Assembly (NCBI GenBank): GCA_002104535.1
Contig: NBOG01000011.1
Coordinates: 1-33,893 of the forward strand
DNA from: Cognaticolwellia sediminilitoris
GTDB taxonomy: Bacteria > Pseudomonadota > Gammaproteobacteria > Enterobacterales > Alteromonadaceae
Direction of reading: 5' to 3'
DNA: 33,893 nt
Position numbers and translations under genes: made by a program. A model generated the notes under the pieces. It ran no database searches and was not told where the DNA came from. It saw only the letters and a program-made list of their open reading frames with translations. Within the stretch, counting starts at the first letter, position 1; each line of letters opens with the position of its first letter. Positions 17,010-24,959 of this stretch are shown piece after piece.

Positions 17010-18506
17010 ATGGAAAACATATCTAACATGGTCGGCTACTTAGAATTGGTATCTGCACTATTTATATTGTTTCTAAGCTTTTGCATATTGGCAGTCATCT
17101 ATATGTACATTGCAGATAAAATGCAGAATAAACAGGCAATTCGGCATAATTATCCTGTAATTGGGCGGTTTCGATATTTTTTTGAGAAGCAAGGCGAATT
17201 CTTTAGACAATATTTTTTTGCAATGGATCGGGAAGAGTTGCCTTTTAACCGTGCTGAAAGAAGTTGGGTGTACCGAGCTGCTAAAAATGTTGACCGCACA
17301 GTGGCATTTGGTTCAACTCGAAATCTAGAGCCAACCGGCACTATAATGTTTATGAACTGCGCATTTCCAACCCTGGAAGAAGACGCTGTGCCGCCAAGCA
17401 GTATTACCTACGGTGTTAATTGTAGAGAGCCCTACACGACCGATTCATTATTCAATATTTCAGCTCTGAGTTTTGGTGCATTATCGAGTACTGCAATAAA
17501 GGCGTTATCGAATGGTGCAGCAAAGGCTGGTTGTTGGCTTAATACGGGTGAAGGTGGGGTGAGTAAATATCATTTAGCCAGTGGTGCTGATCTTGTTTTT
17601 CAAATCGGTACAGCAAAGTACGGTGTAAGGGATGAACAAGGCTTGTTGTGTGATAAAAAATTAACAAACTTAGCCGCTAAACCTCAAATCAAGATGTTTG
17701 AAATTAAATTATCTCAAGGTGCTAAACCCGGAAAAGGTGGGATTTTACCTGCGAAAAAAGTCACTGAAGAAATAGCTGAAATACGCGGTATCATGCCAGG
17801 TGTTGATTCCATTAGCCCCAATGGTCATCCCGATATAAAGTCGGTTAAAGACCTTTTAATAATGATTAACCGAATCCGCAATGTCACCGGTAAACCGGTT
17901 GGATTTAAAGCGGTGATAGGCGAGTCGTTATGGCTTAATGAGTTGTTTGATGAGATCAAACTTCAAGGCGATGATTTTGCCCCTGATTTTATTACCATCG
18001 ATAGCGCAGATGGTGGTACCGGCGCAGCGCCACAACCCTTAATGGACTATGTTGGCTTACCGTTAAAAGAGAGTTTACCTTTGGTGGTTAACTTACTTTC
18101 CGAATATGGCTTACGGGATAGAGTTAGAGTGATATGTGCAGGTAAACTTATAACACCATCAAAAGTAGCTTGGGCAATTGCAATGGGCGCTGATGCGGTT
18201 AACTCTGCAAGAGGCTTCATGTTTTCTTTAGGATGCATTCAGGCAATGCAATGTAACAAAGATACTTGTCCAACGGGCATAACAACACATAATCCGAGAT
18301 TACAAAAAGGCTTAGACCCAGTAGACAAAGCTGAGCGAGTCGCTAATTATCATAAATACATTCAATACGGTGTAGGGCTTTTAGCACATTCGTGTGGCGT
18401 TAGGCATGCTAAACAGCTGGATAGACATCATGTACGTATAATTCAAGACAATGGTTTGTCGATTGCGCTTGATAAATTACACCCTTTTGAGCAAACGAGT
18501 AATTAA
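17010..18506 (+). CDS. Membrane-anchored FMN-binding glutamate synthase domain protein
   Basis: A 498-aa protein with the FMN-dependent synthase domain of GltB (Pfam Glu_synthase) but without the amidotransferase and C-terminal domains. An N-terminal hydrophobic segment (about 11-35) should anchor it to the inner membrane, with the domain in the cytoplasm. Recognisable are NISALSFGALSSTAI, NTGEGGVSKYH, KPGKGGILPAKKV, SPNGHPDI, TIDSADGGTGAAPQ and GADAVNSARGFMFSLGC. The 3Fe-4S ligands are intact: C409-x5-C415-x4-C420. Stand-alone versions occur in many bacteria and their physiological reaction is not settled, so I do not call it gltB. GAGG before the ATG supports the start. It converges with the rhombosortase gene, 10 bp between stops. 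Confidence 0.92.
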   Translation: MENISNMVGYLELVSALFILFLSFCILAVIYMYIADKMQNKQAIRHNYPVIGRFRYFFEKQGEFFRQYFFAMDREELPFNRAERSWVYRAAKNVDRTVAFGSTRNLEPTGTIMFMNCAFPTLEEDAVPPSSITYGVNCREPYTTDSLFNISALSFGALSSTAIKALSNGAAKAGCWLNTGEGGVSKYHLASGADLVFQIGTAKYGVRDEQGLLCDKKLTNLAAKPQIKMFEIKLSQGAKPGKGGILPAKKVTEEIAEIRGIMPGVDSISPNGHPDIKSVKDLLIMINRIRNVTGKPVGFKAVIGESLWLNELFDEIKLQGDDFAPDFITIDSADGGTGAAPQPLMDYVGLPLKESLPLVVNLLSEYGLRDRVRVICAGKLITPSKVAWAIAMGADAVNSARGFMFSLGCIQAMQCNKDTCPTGITTHNPRLQKGLDPVDKAERVANYHKYIQYGVGLLAHSCGVRHAKQLDRHHVRIIQDNGLSIALDKLHPFEQTSN

Positions 18507-18516
18507 TGGTTTTTAG

Positions 18517-19119
18517 CTAATCTATGTCAACTTTTGAAATGTTTAAGTAATTCGAAATATATGCCAATAAGCCGCCGATAGCACCATACAAGTGTGCATC
18601 GGTGGCAACGCTAGCCCCAATCAGTAATTCCACATCAGGGCTGGCGCCGTAAAATTGTTCATGGCCGATTTTGACAATCACACCAATCAATAATAAATAT
18701 CCCGTTTTTTCCTTGTGCTTAATATCCATCATAGCGCCCCAGACAAAAAAGCCATGTAAAACACCAGAAAGTCCTACATATAGTGCTATGTCGACAGCAA
18801 AAAAATAAATACCTAAGCTGCAAAAAATAGTGCTAACGGTGAATATTAAAAAATAGTTTTTATGATGATAATACTGGCCATGTAATGCCCATAATAGAAC
18901 CACAGCCGCTGTATTTAACATTAGGTGGTTAGCGTTTGAATGAAAAAAATGACCAGTAAAGAGACGCCAATATTCTCCATCAGTTATTAAATCACGATTG
19001 TAAATTAGCAGTTCAGAGCTTTGTGCGTCAAAAATGAAGGCAAGTAAAGCCAGCAGAATAACCAGTATCGGACCTATGCTATGAATTGTTTGTATGGGTA
19101 ATAGTTTTATTTGCAGCAT
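18517..19119 (-). CDS. rrtA: Rhombosortase (rhomboid-family intramembrane serine protease)
   Basis: Rhombosortases are compact inner-membrane rhomboid proteases that process exported proteins carrying a C-terminal GlyGly-CTERM anchor. This 200-aa protein has about six hydrophobic segments and the family hallmarks: WRLFTGHFFHSNANHLMLN (51-69), the nucleophile motif GLSG with Ser118 in YVGLSGVLHGFF, and the catalytic His176 in DAHLYGAIGG. The length fits RrtA. I see no GlyGly-CTERM substrate among the proteins in this window, so its substrates must lie elsewhere. It shares 3' ends with the FMN protein gene, and no terminator is visible between them. Confidence 0.92.
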   Translation of the reverse strand: MLQIKLLPIQTIHSIGPILVILLALLAFIFDAQSSELLIYNRDLITDGEYWRLFTGHFFHSNANHLMLNTAAVVLLWALHGQYYHHKNYFLIFTVSTIFCSLGIYFFAVDIALYVGLSGVLHGFFVWGAMMDIKHKEKTGYLLLIGVIVKIGHEQFYGASPDVELLIGASVATDAHLYGAIGGLLAYISNYLNISKVDID

Positions 19120-19339
19120 AGGATGATGTGAGTTATCAAAGTTTATAAATTAAGCACTAGCGTATTTTTAGTAGACTAGCACTGTAGTAAAAAGCAAGCG
19201 GAGATTGTAAGCTTTTTATTATGCCAACTTCTTAGAGAAGTAACTATGTATTTATTTTTGCGTACTCTATTAATATTTTTACACAAGTGGGTTAGTTAAG
19301 TTTTAAAATAAGTATTAACGATAAGAGTTAAAGGTAAAA

Positions 19340-20359
19340 TTAAGAACAAACTTGATTTCGACCTTGTTCTTTTGAAATATAAAGCTGTTTATCTACCCGT
19401 TTAAATAACGCTTGAATTGACTCTTTATTTTGATATTGAGCAACGCCAAAACTACAAGTGATTGAAATATCATTTGCTGGTTTACTTTCACTAATAATGC
19501 TTAGTAATTTTTCACAAGTGTTATGGGCTTGTTCTTTTGACAGTTCAGGAAATATAATAACAAACTCATCACCGCCCCAGCGTGCCAGTATATCGACATC
19601 TCTAATGTTATTAGAAACAAGCTCGGAAATTTTACAAAGTATATCGTCGCCGACTTGATGGCCAAATTTATCGTTAATCTTTTTAAATTTATCTAAGTCA
19701 AACATAACGAGCGTTAAGTCATGACGATAACGGTCAGCACGATTAATTTCTTTAGTTAATTCAGTCTCAAAAAAATTACGGTTCGCTATTTTTGTTAATG
19801 TATCGGTATTTGAAATTGATTCAACTTCTATAATCTTTCGTTCTAACTCTTGGTTTTTCTTTTCCAACTCATCAGTTTTTTCAGCTATGATTTTTTCTAA
19901 AGAAAGTGTTCCTGCATGTAATAATTTATTTTTCTCGATAAGTTCAGTTTGCGCTAGGATTTTGTTATGTATATTTTGATGGGCACCAATCATACGTGCA
20001 GCACTGCCATCTGAGTTTCTAGAGACAATTAATCCACGATCAGTTACCCATAAGTAACTACCATCAAATTTTTTACAGCGATACCTTACTTCATATTTAT
20101 TGATTTTTCCTGATATGTAATTTTCAAATTGTTGCATAACATTCGCGTAATCATCAGCATGAATAATATTTTCCCAGGTAAATACATCTTCCCTAAATGC
20201 ATCAACAGGATAGCCTAGCATACGATACCAACCAGGGCTTCGGGTAACTTTTTGACTATTACAGTCCCAGTCCCAAACACCTTCAGTAATAATATCTAAT
20301 ATACTATTTAAGGTTTGATCTGCATCAGAAACATTGTTGTGTTGATAAGTTTTATGCAC
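19340..20359 (-). CDS. PAS domain-containing diguanylate cyclase (GGDEF)
   Basis: Makes the second messenger c-di-GMP from two GTP, probably under control of a PAS sensor. I choose the GTG at 20359, preceded by a near-perfect AAGGAGT (20364-20370), giving 339 aa. A TTG 36 nt upstream is open but has no such site. Residues about 25-133 are a PAS-3 fold (WDWDCNSQKVTRSPGWYRMLGY, then WVTDRGLIVSRNSDG and a PAC end). A coiled-coil linker covers about 138-183. The GGDEF domain (185-339) has an intact active site RWGGDEF (262-266) and an intact inhibitory I-site RDVD (253-256). No membrane segment is present, so it is cytoplasmic, and no EAL domain is fused. The PAS ligand is unknown. Confidence 0.94.
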   Translation of the reverse strand: MHKTYQHNNVSDADQTLNSILDIITEGVWDWDCNSQKVTRSPGWYRMLGYPVDAFREDVFTWENIIHADDYANVMQQFENYISGKINKYEVRYRCKKFDGSYLWVTDRGLIVSRNSDGSAARMIGAHQNIHNKILAQTELIEKNKLLHAGTLSLEKIIAEKTDELEKKNQELERKIIEVESISNTDTLTKIANRNFFETELTKEINRADRYRHDLTLVMFDLDKFKKINDKFGHQVGDDILCKISELVSNNIRDVDILARWGGDEFVIIFPELSKEQAHNTCEKLLSIISESKPANDISITCSFGVAQYQNKESIQALFKRVDKQLYISKEQGRNQVCS

Positions 20360-20526
20360 AATTACTCCTTGTTTATGCAATACTTTCTGTAGCAAAGTAT
20401 AGTCACTTAATGCTTAAAGCTCATTAAATTTTTCAAGCAATAACTAAAAGTAATTTAATAAACTACTTAAACTCATAGATAAAGTTACGTAAACTTAACC
20501 ATCTTACTTTCTGCTAATTGAACTAA

Positions 20527-21153
20527 ATGTCTCGAGTTTTATGCCAACAATGTCAGCGTCCAGTAAAGGCTTGTATATGCGTTTTTACTACTAATATTGA
20601 TAATCACATTCCTGTCATCGTTCTTCAACATCCCAGTGAAGTAAAGCAAAGTAAGGGTACTGTTGGTTTATTACAGCAGTCTTTATTAAGGTGTCAGGTT
20701 ATAGTTGGCGAGAACTTTGATGATTGTCAGGAACTTAAAAGCTGCCTTGAATACTACAAAGATAATATTGTGCTGCTTTACCCAAGTGAACAAGCCATCC
20801 CCTTAACTAAAATAGCCATAAAAAGTGTCAATAAAGACCAAGTAACAATGCTCGAAGAGCGAGAAATTAAGTGTATTATTGTTCTCGATGGCACCTGGAA
20901 AAAAGCATATCGTATGTTTATGAGCAACCCTCGTTTAGATGATTTAAGGCATATCGTGTTGCCTGAAGGAATTGCAAGCTTGTATCAAATTAGAAAAACC
21001 AAGAAGGATAATGCATTATCAACATTAGAAGCATGCTGTCACGCGTTATCGCTTTTGGAAAATGAGCCAGATAAATACAAAACATTACTGAATAAATTTA
21101 AAAGTTTTAATCAATTTCAACAATCTTTCGCAAAACATACAGAGTCAAAATGA
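20527..21153 (+). CDS. tapT: tRNA-uridine aminocarboxypropyltransferase (DTW domain)
   Basis: DTW-domain enzymes transfer the 3-amino-3-carboxypropyl group of S-adenosylmethionine to uridine (acp3U47 in E. coli tRNA, by TapT/YfiP). This 208-aa protein has the defining DGTW at residues 121-124 in IIVLDGTWKKAYRMF. The N-terminal cysteine cluster C6-x2-C9-x6-C16-x-C18 probably binds zinc, and the C-terminal half carries LYQIRKTKKDNALSTLEA. The TGA overlaps the first ATG of the ggt reading frame (ATGA at 21150-21153), suggesting transcriptional and perhaps translational coupling. No strong ribosome site is seen before its own ATG. The identity as TapT rather than another DTW paralogue is probable, not proven. 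Confidence 0.9.
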   Translation: MSRVLCQQCQRPVKACICVFTTNIDNHIPVIVLQHPSEVKQSKGTVGLLQQSLLRCQVIVGENFDDCQELKSCLEYYKDNIVLLYPSEQAIPLTKIAIKSVNKDQVTMLEEREIKCIIVLDGTWKKAYRMFMSNPRLDDLRHIVLPEGIASLYQIRKTKKDNALSTLEACCHALSLLENEPDKYKTLLNKFKSFNQFQQSFAKHTESK

Positions 21154-21182
21154 GTTTTTTCGATAGTTATCTAAGGAATATT

Positions 21183-22940
21183 ATGTCAAATACAGCCACT
21201 AAAGGGCTAATTACGTTAGTTTTTATGACCACAAGTTTGTTGGCATCTGCAACATCGGATCAAAAACGTGAAGACCGAGAGCCTGAGGCGGCAACAGGCA
21301 TACTGGCGAAAACAACAGTTATCACCGACCATGCAATGGTAGCGGCGGCAAATCCGTATGCGAGTAATGCTGGCCTTAATATTCTCAAACAAGGGGGCAG
21401 TGCGGTTGATGCAGCCATCGCTGTGCAATTAGTTTTAACCTTAGTGGAACCTCAGTCTTCTGGTATTGGCGGCGGCGCGTTTATGTTGCATTGGGATAAT
21501 AAAACCGCAAAACTGACTACCTTCGATGGCCGAGAAACAGCTCCTGCAGCGGCAACATCTGATATGTTTTTAAAAGCAGATGGTAAAGCTATGCCTTGGA
21601 TAGAGGCGGTTGTTGGTGGTCATGCTGTTGGGGTGCCGGGTGTATTGGCAGGGCTGAAAAAAGCTCACGAGCAATATGGCAAACTGCCATGGGCATTGTT
21701 GTTTAATGATGCCATAAAGCTTGCAGAAAATGGCTTTATTGTATCTCCACGGTTAGAAAAACTTGTCAGTTTAGAATTCAACCCAGGTATTACTAAATTA
21801 CCAACGATTAAGCATTACTTTTTCCCCAACGGTAAACCTATCCAAGCAGGTCAGTTATTAAAAAACCCTAAATTAGCGGTGGTTTATCGTAGTATTGCTA
21901 AAGAAGGGATCAGCGCTTTTTATCAAGGATGGATTGCCAAAAAAATTGTTTCAGCCGTTCAACACGCTGCTATTGCTCCGGGGCGTTTAACGCTTGCAGA
22001 TATGAAAAACTATCGTGCCAAAGAGCTCCCAGCAGTCTGTGGCCCATATCGACAATATCAAATTTGTGGCATGGCACCGCCAAGCTCAGGTGGTGTTGCT
22101 GTGATCCAATTATTAGCCCAACTTGAAAAATTTGAGATAGCAAAATTAGCAAATGACGATACTGAATTTGCTCACTTATTTACGCAAAGTTCACGGTTAG
22201 CCTTTGCCGATAGAAATAGGTATATCGCTGATAGCAGCTTCGTTGAAGTACCAACTCAAGCCTTGATAGCTGCGCCATACCTTGCTAAACGTGCTGAGTT
22301 AATAGCGCTTGAACATGACATGGGTAAAGCAGTTGCGGGCTCACCAAAAGCAAACTTAGTACGCGCAGATGACAATGCATATGAACTCCCGTCTACTAGT
22401 CATATTTCAATTGTTGATAGTAATGGCAATGCAGTTTCAATGACTACAAGTGTTGAAATGGGGTTTGGCTCAGCACTTATGGTTGAAGGTTTTATACTTA
22501 ATAACCAATTAACTGACTTCTCGTTATCGCCGAAAAGAGAGGGGCAATGGGTAGCTAATCGATTAGAACCTGGCAAAAGGCCACGTAGTTCAATGGCACC
22601 AACAATGGTGTTTAATCAAGATAATACATTGAAACTCGTTGTTGGCTCCCCCGGCGGTAGCCGTATTATTAACTATGTAGCGCAAACTATTATTGCTATT
22701 TTAGACTGGCAATTGGATCCACAATCTGCGATTAACTTGCCTCGTATGACAAATCGTAATGCTGTTACCACTTTAGAAAAAGACACTAACTTGGTGAAGC
22801 TGAAACCCGCGCTTGAAGCGAAAGGGCATAAAGTCATGATCCGTGATTTAAATAGTGGTATTCAAGCAATAGAACTATCAAACGGTAAATTAAAAGGTGG
22901 AGCAGACCCACGCCGAGAGGGTTTAGCCGTTGGCTATTAA
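21183..22940 (+). CDS. ggt: Gamma-glutamyltransferase (glutathione hydrolase)
   Basis: Periplasmic N-terminal-nucleophile hydrolase that cleaves the gamma-glutamyl bond of glutathione and related peptides. The precursor self-cleaves into two subunits. I prefer the ATG at 21183, which has AAGGA (21173-21177) before it and starts directly at a Sec signal (GLITLVFMTTSLLASA). The ATG at 21150 overlaps the tapT stop and adds 11 residues. The nucleophile is Thr405 in STSHISIVD, the start of the small subunit. NNQLTDFS, KRPRSSMAPT and VVGSPGGSRI follow as in GGTs. The segment between DFS and KRPRSSM is shorter than the lid loop I recall for E. coli GGT, which could leave the active site more open. 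A terminator follows. Confidence 0.95.
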   Translation: MSNTATKGLITLVFMTTSLLASATSDQKREDREPEAATGILAKTTVITDHAMVAAANPYASNAGLNILKQGGSAVDAAIAVQLVLTLVEPQSSGIGGGAFMLHWDNKTAKLTTFDGRETAPAAATSDMFLKADGKAMPWIEAVVGGHAVGVPGVLAGLKKAHEQYGKLPWALLFNDAIKLAENGFIVSPRLEKLVSLEFNPGITKLPTIKHYFFPNGKPIQAGQLLKNPKLAVVYRSIAKEGISAFYQGWIAKKIVSAVQHAAIAPGRLTLADMKNYRAKELPAVCGPYRQYQICGMAPPSSGGVAVIQLLAQLEKFEIAKLANDDTEFAHLFTQSSRLAFADRNRYIADSSFVEVPTQALIAAPYLAKRAELIALEHDMGKAVAGSPKANLVRADDNAYELPSTSHISIVDSNGNAVSMTTSVEMGFGSALMVEGFILNNQLTDFSLSPKREGQWVANRLEPGKRPRSSMAPTMVFNQDNTLKLVVGSPGGSRIINYVAQTIIAILDWQLDPQSAINLPRMTNRNAVTTLEKDTNLVKLKPALEAKGHKVMIRDLNSGIQAIELSNGKLKGGADPRREGLAVGY

Positions 22941-22968
22941 AGCTTATAACAGCTGAAAATAACAATCA

Positions 22969-22998
22969 AAAACGGCGTCACAATTGACGCCGTTTTTT
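22969..22998 (+). terminator. Intrinsic terminator after ggt
   Basis: Perfect stem AAAACGGCGTCA (22969-22980), loop CAAT, TGACGCCGTTTT (22985 on) with a run of seven T in total. It ends tapT-ggt transcription. The A-rich upstream arm may also stop minus-strand transcripts of the lipoprotein gene. Confidence 0.93.
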
Positions 22999-23029
22999 TA
23001 TGGCTTTTTATCACAGTTTGTTGATGAAA

Positions 23030-23464
23030 TTAAAAAGGGTCTTTTAAAATTTTATCAATTACCCATCTATCGTCGATTTGAATTAATGACAAACGTTTAA
23101 CATCTTTTAAACGATTATCATTGTAGTAACCATCAAAATATACCGTAATTACTGCCGAGCCTTTAAACTGTTCACGCACTTTAACGCCGCTATCATCAGG
23201 TTTAATCTCAACTTTATCGTAAGACATGTTGAACATGTGTCTAGCAACTGCCTTTGTGGATTTGTAATGCATGATTATACGAGCTAATTTCGGGCTACAT
23301 ACCGAGGCCGCTTTTTTGATATTGTTCTCATTATATAAAGCATTAAAAAACTCAATGGTAACAATTTCAGGATCGTCAACATCGGTAATTTTATTTTTAT
23401 CTTTCTCGCCACATGCGCTGATGAATAACACTAAGCTTAAAGTTATAAGTTTTAAATATTTCAT
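23030..23464 (-). CDS. Small predicted lipoprotein, unknown function
   Basis: A 144-aa protein with a clear lipoprotein signal: KYLK, a hydrophobic core and lipobox ISAC (Cys18), with Gly at +2 favouring the outer membrane. The mature part (EIVTIEFFNALYNENNIKKAA near the N-terminus, then DRWVIDKIL at the end) resembles the small NTF2-like/DUF4878 domain, in which helices are followed by a curved sheet ending in a W-x-I/V strand. That fold call is by eye and tentative. It is downstream of cysK on the same strand, with a strong terminator between, so it is probably transcribed alone. Confidence 0.78.
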   Translation of the reverse strand: MKYLKLITLSLVLFISACGEKDKNKITDVDDPEIVTIEFFNALYNENNIKKAASVCSPKLARIIMHYKSTKAVARHMFNMSYDKVEIKPDDSGVKVREQFKGSAVITVYFDGYYNDNRLKDVKRLSLIQIDDRWVIDKILKDPF

Positions 23465-23567
23465 AAGTTAAAATAGACTCTGGAAACTTGTCTTCATACT
23501 AACGCAATTTGGATAGTTAAAGCTAGAGGCGATATAAATTTTCAAAATAGGTAGTTTAAAGTACAAA

Positions 23568-23600
23568 AAAAAGACCTAATTTATAAAATCAGGTCTTTTT
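23568..23600 (-). terminator. Intrinsic terminator of cysK
   Basis: AAAAAGACCT (23568-23577) pairs with AGGTCTTTTT (23591-23600), with further A-T pairing inside. On the minus strand the hairpin ends in a run of eight T. It lies about 55 nt after the cysK stop. Confidence 0.9.
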
Positions 23601-23654
23601 AAAACAAAAAAGCTAAGGCTTAAAGTGAGCAAACTTTCTATGGCTTGCTAAGAA

Positions 23655-24635
23655 TTACTGTGCAAGTTCTTCAGCGGAAAATGAATCCGTGAATAATGCA
23701 CTTGAAAGGTAACGTTCAGCAGAGCTAGGTAAAATTACAACTATGTTTTTACCTGCGTTTTCTGGCTTCTCAGCAATGCGTTTAGCGGCAACTAAAGCAG
23801 CACCTGATGAAATGCCCGCAAGAATACCTTCTTCTTTCATTAAACGATGTGCCATTGCCATCGCATCATCATTCGATACTTGTTCAACAGCATCAACAAT
23901 AGAAAGGTCTAAATTGCCAGGGATAAAGCCCGCGCCAATTCCTTGAATTTTATGCGGACCTGGTTTTAATTCTTCACCAGCCATTGCTTGAGTTATAACT
24001 GGAGAATCTGTTGGTTCAACGGCAACTGAAGTGATTTTATGTTTAGCAACACTTTTCAAGTATCGGCTAGTCCCTGTAATGGTACCACCTGTGCCAACAC
24101 CAGCAACGAAGAAATCAACCTTACCGTCAGTGTCTTGCCAAATTTCAGGTCCAGTAGTTTTCTCATGTATCTCAGGGTTAGCTGGGTTATCAAACTGGCC
24201 TAAAAGTACAACTTTTTCTGGATCAGCATCTTTAATTTCTTGTGCTTTAGCAATTGCACCGCCCATACCTTTAGCGCCGTCAGTTAAGACTAATTTAGCG
24301 CCAAGGGCAATTAAGAGTTTTCTACGCTCTAAGCTCATGGTATTTGGCATAGTTAAGGTTATTTCGTAACCCCGTGCAGCAGCAACAAATGCTAAGGCAA
24401 TACCGGTGTTACCGCTAGTTGGCTCTACAATTGATTTGCCAGCTGTTAATAGGCCTTTTTTCTCTGCATCCCAAATCATGTTGGCACCAATGCGGCACTT
24501 AACGCTAAAGCTTGGATTACGAGCTTCAATTTTGGCATAAATATTTGCTGTATTTTCACCCGTAACAATACGGTTAATTTTGACTAGCGGTGTATTGCCG
24601 ATTGCTGTTGAGTTATCTTCAAATATAGTAGACAT
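23655..24635 (-). CDS. cysK: Cysteine synthase A (O-acetylserine sulfhydrylase)
   Basis: PLP-dependent enzyme making L-cysteine from O-acetylserine and sulfide in the cytoplasm. The start is the ATG at 24635, with AGGA a few bases upstream: the protein then begins [19 protein letters not shown] exactly like E. coli CysK and is 326 aa long. The frame is open to 24683 but those extra residues are not family-like. The PLP lysine is K46 in [14 protein letters not shown]. The substrate loop [10 protein letters not shown] and the phosphate-binding GTGGT in [11 protein letters not shown] are intact, as is [22 protein letters not shown] marks CysK rather than CysM. It is a single gene with its own terminator. 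Confidence 0.97.
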   Translation of the reverse strand: MSTIFEDNSTAIGNTPLVKINRIVTGENTANIYAKIEARNPSFSVKCRIGANMIWDAEKKGLLTAGKSIVEPTSGNTGIALAFVAAARGYEITLTMPNTMSLERRKLLIALGAKLVLTDGAKGMGGAIAKAQEIKDADPEKVVLLGQFDNPANPEIHEKTTGPEIWQDTDGKVDFFVAGVGTGGTITGTSRYLKSVAKHKITSVAVEPTDSPVITQAMAGEELKPGPHKIQGIGAGFIPGNLDLSIVDAVEQVSNDDAMAMAHRLMKEEGILAGISSGAALVAAKRIAEKPENAGKNIVVILPSSAERYLSSALFTDSFSAEELAQ

Positions 24636-24959
24636 TTTTTTGATCCTATTTTCACCGTATGAACGATTGTCACACTGGTGCATTAATTATTTGCATGTAT
24701 TAACTATCGAAAGCTATTTCAGTTTAGTCAACACTTTGCCATTAGGGTACCGCTTTATTGCGGAAAAAGAAGTGATATTTCGGTATCTTATATTCTAAAA
24801 AGGAATAGATAGCCCAGCAATGAGAAATCCTAAGCAATGTTTTCGACATCCAAGTAGTAATTAACCGAAGCGATACTTGATTAAAAGCCATCAATATCAG
24901 GATATTGATGGCTTAATCTTTTGGGTTAGTTATCTTTTTTGTTGAACAGTTGTATTTTA
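24636..24959 (-). other. cysK upstream region
   Basis: No gene is visible. On the minus strand, the only -35-like box I could pick out is TTGACT (about 24724-24729), without a good -10 at standard spacing. An activator such as CysB could be needed, but I cannot identify a site with confidence. CCGCAATAAAGCGG on the minus strand (about 24750-24763) is a small hairpin. The left half of the gap carries AGGATTTCTCATTGC-type AT-rich sequence, then the terminator at 24883-24914. Confidence 0.35.
24883..24914 (-). terminator. Intrinsic terminator of the first DUF5916 gene
   Basis: AAGCCATCAATATC (24885-24898) and GATATTGATGGCTT (24901-24914) form a perfect 14-bp inverted repeat. On the minus strand it is followed by TTTTAAT. 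It sits about 45 nt after the stop of the gene at 24960-27248. Confidence 0.85.

Noticed and set aside
20360-20395. TTG start for the diguanylate cyclase
   Set aside because: The GTG at 20359 has AAGGAGT at ideal spacing, and the extra 12 residues add nothing to the PAS domain.
15940-20395. A single operon or signalling island of the solute-binding protein, FMN protein, rhombosortase and diguanylate cyclase
   Set aside because: The genes alternate in strand and have separate promoter regions, so adjacency alone does not support a shared system.
24636-24683. N-terminal extension of CysK by 16 residues
   Set aside because: The ATG at 24635 gives the conserved family N-terminus and has its own ribosome site.
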